Shown piece by piece: positions 62,559 to 64,000 of a stretch of 64,000 nucleotides of DNA. The translations under genes were made by a program, and so were the position numbers. Each line of letters begins with the position of its first letter. Position 1 is the first letter of the stretch. The notes under the pieces are model-generated. The model made no database searches. It was given only the letters and a program-made list of their open reading frames with translations, and was not told the DNA's origin. This stretch comes from an uncultured Spirochaetaceae bacterium (lineage in GTDB: Bacteria; Spirochaetota; Spirochaetia; Sphaerochaetales; Sphaerochaetaceae): NCBI GenBank assembly GCA_944392985.1, contig CALXYL010000001.1:153125-217124 (forward strand). Reading direction: 5' to 3'.

Positions 62559-63593
62559 CTACTCCAGATGGCTTATCGTCCGCTGTATCGCCTCCAGCTC
62601 GCTTTTCGAGAGGAATGGATAGAGCGGGAATGATATCGCTCTTGTGATGGGCGCAATCGCATTCGGAAAACGGTCATACCGATCCTGGTATCTCGCCCCG
62701 ATTGACTGCGTGAACGTGCGGCGCGCAGAGACTCCGAGCTTTGCTGCGAAGGCAAGCGCATCATCAGGCTTTGAATTCACGACAACGGAGAAACCATAGC
62801 CATTCGAGAAGAATGATGGGGATCCCGACCCGAACAGCTTTGCACCGCTCTTCATCTGAGACTGCACGAACAGCTTGTAGATTTCATTACGGCGCTGCAG
62901 CAGTGTATCGATCTTTGAGATCTGGACGATGCCAAGCGCTGCATTCATATCAGGAAGATCGATATATGGCGATGCGGCAGATGCCTCCTTCTTCAGACGC
63001 TCTATGATCGCTTCATCAGACGAGACTGCGGCAGCTCCTCCACCTGTGGAGACAACCCCGTTCTCCTCGAACTCAGAGATCACGATATCCCCTGTCATTC
63101 CAGCCTTGTTCCCGCCATCGAAGAAGGAACCAAGAGACTGCGATACATCCTCGATGATCGGAAGCCCAAGATCCCTGTATGCTTCCGCTGATTCCGGTAT
63201 CTGGCAGATGGGCTCATAGAGAAGAAGAGCCTTCGGCCCTTCTGAGAGCTTTGCAAACGCCTCATCGGCGCTTGGTAGACCTGTTTCGCTGCAATCGATG
63301 AGGATGGGCTTGACGCCAATGCGCCTGAGCGCCTCAAGATAGACTCGGGGAGAGAGGACTGACAGCATGACGCTGTCCCCATCGCCGACTTCAAGGGCCT
63401 TGAGTGAGGATACGATTGCATCGATGTATGAACGGAGGGCAATACCATCCTTCTTTCCTGTATAAAGCGCGAAGGAACGCAGGAAATCCTTCTTCCTCTC
63501 GCCAGGGCCGATCTTCTCATCGACCATCGTCTGAAGGACCGCATCCATATCCTTTCTGTAAAGCGCAGGTTTGTAGAATCTGATCTGGGCCAT
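62559..63593 (-). CDS. DegT/DnrJ/EryC1-fold protein without the PLP lysine
   Basis: 344 aa with the fold of sugar aminotransferases: GxGE start (KIGPGERKKDFLRSF), LIDCSETGLP, and IIEDVSQSLGS (146-156) where the PLP-ring Asp sits. The segment that should hold the Schiff-base Lys (SFhptKniTtGEGG) reads SEFEENGVVSTGGG (173-186); no Lys occurs between 164 and 195. It may be inactive, or a dehydratase-type member with another residue. ATG 63593 lies 6 nt after a TAGAAT -10. It heads a unit with nadK and recN. Confidence 0.8.
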   Translation of the reverse strand: MAQIRFYKPALYRKDMDAVLQTMVDEKIGPGERKKDFLRSFALYTGKKDGIALRSYIDAIVSSLKALEVGDGDSVMLSVLSPRVYLEALRRIGVKPILIDCSETGLPSADEAFAKLSEGPKALLLYEPICQIPESAEAYRDLGLPIIEDVSQSLGSFFDGGNKAGMTGDIVISEFEENGVVSTGGGAAAVSSDEAIIERLKKEASAASPYIDLPDMNAALGIVQISKIDTLLQRRNEIYKLFVQSQMKSGAKLFGSGSPSFFSNGYGFSVVVNSKPDDALAFAAKLGVSARRTFTQSIGARYQDRYDRFPNAIAPITRAISFPLYPFLSKSELEAIQRTISHLE

Positions 63594-63599
63594 AGAGCT

Positions 63600-63605
63600 A
63601 TTCTA
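63600..63605 (-). promoter_or_regulatory. -10 element of a leaderless promoter
   Basis: TAGAAT on the minus strand, 6 nt, then the ATG of the DegT-like gene. No Shine-Dalgarno sequence and no clear -35. Confidence 0.5.
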
Positions 63606-63630
63606 GCAGAAGAGGGGGTGAAGTGACAGA

Positions 63631-63656
63631 CAAAAGACCAGCCGCCAGGACTGGTC
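63631..63656 (-). terminator. terminator-like hairpin upstream of the DegT-like gene
   Basis: GACCAG/CTGGTC with a 9-nt loop and a TTTTG tail on the minus strand. It ends the candidate small RNA and isolates the DegT-like promoter. Confidence 0.6.
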
Positions 63657-63721
63657 ATTAAGCCTAACGGAAACAGTATGGTATTTCAGGGAGGATAGGA
63701 AATGCATCGTCTGCTTCCGTT
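63631..63721 (-). ncRNA. candidate small RNA
   Basis: Minus-strand unit of about 90 nt. A consensus TATAAT (63726-63731) is followed 5-6 nt on by AACGGAA (63715-63721), which can pair with TTCCGTT (63666-63672) to close a long stem. It ends in hairpin GACCAG/CTGGTC (63636-63656) and TTTT. The AT-rich block at 63765-63840 could act as an UP element. There is no convincing -35 and no known family match (not SRP, tmRNA or 6S by eye). Confidence 0.35.
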
Positions 63722-63850
63722 TCTGATTATATCAGAGGAAATCTGAATGGTGTTGGAGTTTTTTCAGTAAGTTTTGATATATAATGTAAATAATATAGTT
63801 TTAATTAGTAAAAATACAATTAACTCATAATAATTGTATGATAATACAAC

Positions 63851-63878
63851 GAAAAATATGAGCCTCCATTGGAGGCTC
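63851..63878 (-). terminator. terminator of the rRNA operon
   Basis: Minus-strand hairpin GAGCCTCC/GGAGGCTC (63860-63878, 3-nt loop) followed by ATATTTTTCG. It lies about 55 nt after the 5S 3' end. Confidence 0.85.
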
Positions 63879-63931
63879 AAGATAAGGAGGAAATATGAAT
63901 CCTGAAAAACAGGATAAAGAGACAAAAAGAA

Positions 63932-64000
63932 ACCTGGCAGCGACCTACTCTCCCGCAAGACTGCAGTACCATCGGCGCGAGGGCGTTTCACTTCCGTGTT
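63932..64000 (-). rRNA. rrf: 5S ribosomal RNA, 3' part
   Basis: Minus strand ends with GAAGTGAAACGCC, GCGCCGATGGTACTGC, CGGGAGAGTAGGTCGC and TGCCAGG, all standard 5S blocks. The gene runs off the right edge of the window; the 3' boundary is estimated to within a few bases. Confidence 0.93.

Noticed and set aside
63631..63721. Candidate RNA being the SRP 4.5S RNA because of CGGAAGCAG
   Set aside because: The GGAA sequence is at the 5' end and not in an apical loop, and the symmetric bulge motif of SRP domain IV is missing.

Overview
The window looks like a stretch of chromosome from a spirochaete, most likely a coccoid, Sphaerochaeta-like member of the Sphaerochaetales. This is an inference from content, not from a database match. 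It carries a run of housekeeping genes in the general bacterial order (smc-ffh-rpsP-khpA-rimM-trmD-rplS and mraZ-rsmH-ftsL-ftsW-ftsQ-ftsA-ftsZ) with a cell-wall complement that has visibly decayed. The only penicillin-binding-protein homologue has lost its transpeptidase domain, FtsW has lost its catalytic motifs, and the mur genes and ftsI are absent from the division cluster. Published work describes Sphaerochaeta as lacking penicillin-binding proteins and flagella, and the window fits that. No phage, insertion sequence, integron or CRISPR array is visible. Gene density is very high and several convergent pairs overlap at their stop codons.

Region 1-14,000: tRNA-Tyr, coaD, a small zinc-binding protein, then the minus-strand translation operon rplS-trmD-rimM-khpA-rpsP-ffh and an unusually short smc. 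Next come rnhB, a DUF3276 protein, tRNA-Gly, an M29 aminopeptidase, coaX, an ABC-F ATPase, tsaD and tRNA-Gln/tRNA-Glu. Region 14,000-24,000: an arabinose-isomerase-like enzyme, a ComEC without its metallo-beta-lactamase domain, tRNA-Thr, and an envelope operon of two large FN3-type lipoproteins, a small lipoprotein and a barrel-like protein. Region 24,000-30,600: pyruvate phosphate dikinase and an iron-uptake operon (two FeoA proteins, FeoB, three small membrane or metal-binding proteins). The feo operon faces a DtxR-type regulator across a promoter carrying two tandem operator-like repeats.

Region 30,600-38,900: a primary-type sigma factor gene behind an excellent sigma-54 promoter with two upstream palindromes, groES, and an operon cvpA-holB-histidine kinase-NtrC regulator-dinG. 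The NtrC protein keeps the GAFTGA loop, so a sigma-54 to sigma-70-type cascade like the RpoN-RpoS pathway of Borrelia is plausible. Region 38,900-55,200: secA, a LysM/LytM protein with lost catalytic residues, the truncated PBP, flhF, hslUV, xerC, a degenerate DprA-like protein, xerD, and the reduced dcw cluster. Region 55,300-64,000: two GH57 alpha-glucan enzymes with a DUF4912 protein, recN, NAD kinase, a DegT-fold protein lacking the PLP lysine, a candidate small RNA, and the 3' end of a 5S rRNA gene whose operon enters from the right.

Promoters are readable as TTGACW, 17 bp, TATAAT-like. A recurring second design puts the -10 hexamer exactly 6-7 nt upstream of an ATG with no Shine-Dalgarno sequence, implying leaderless mRNAs for at least seven genes.
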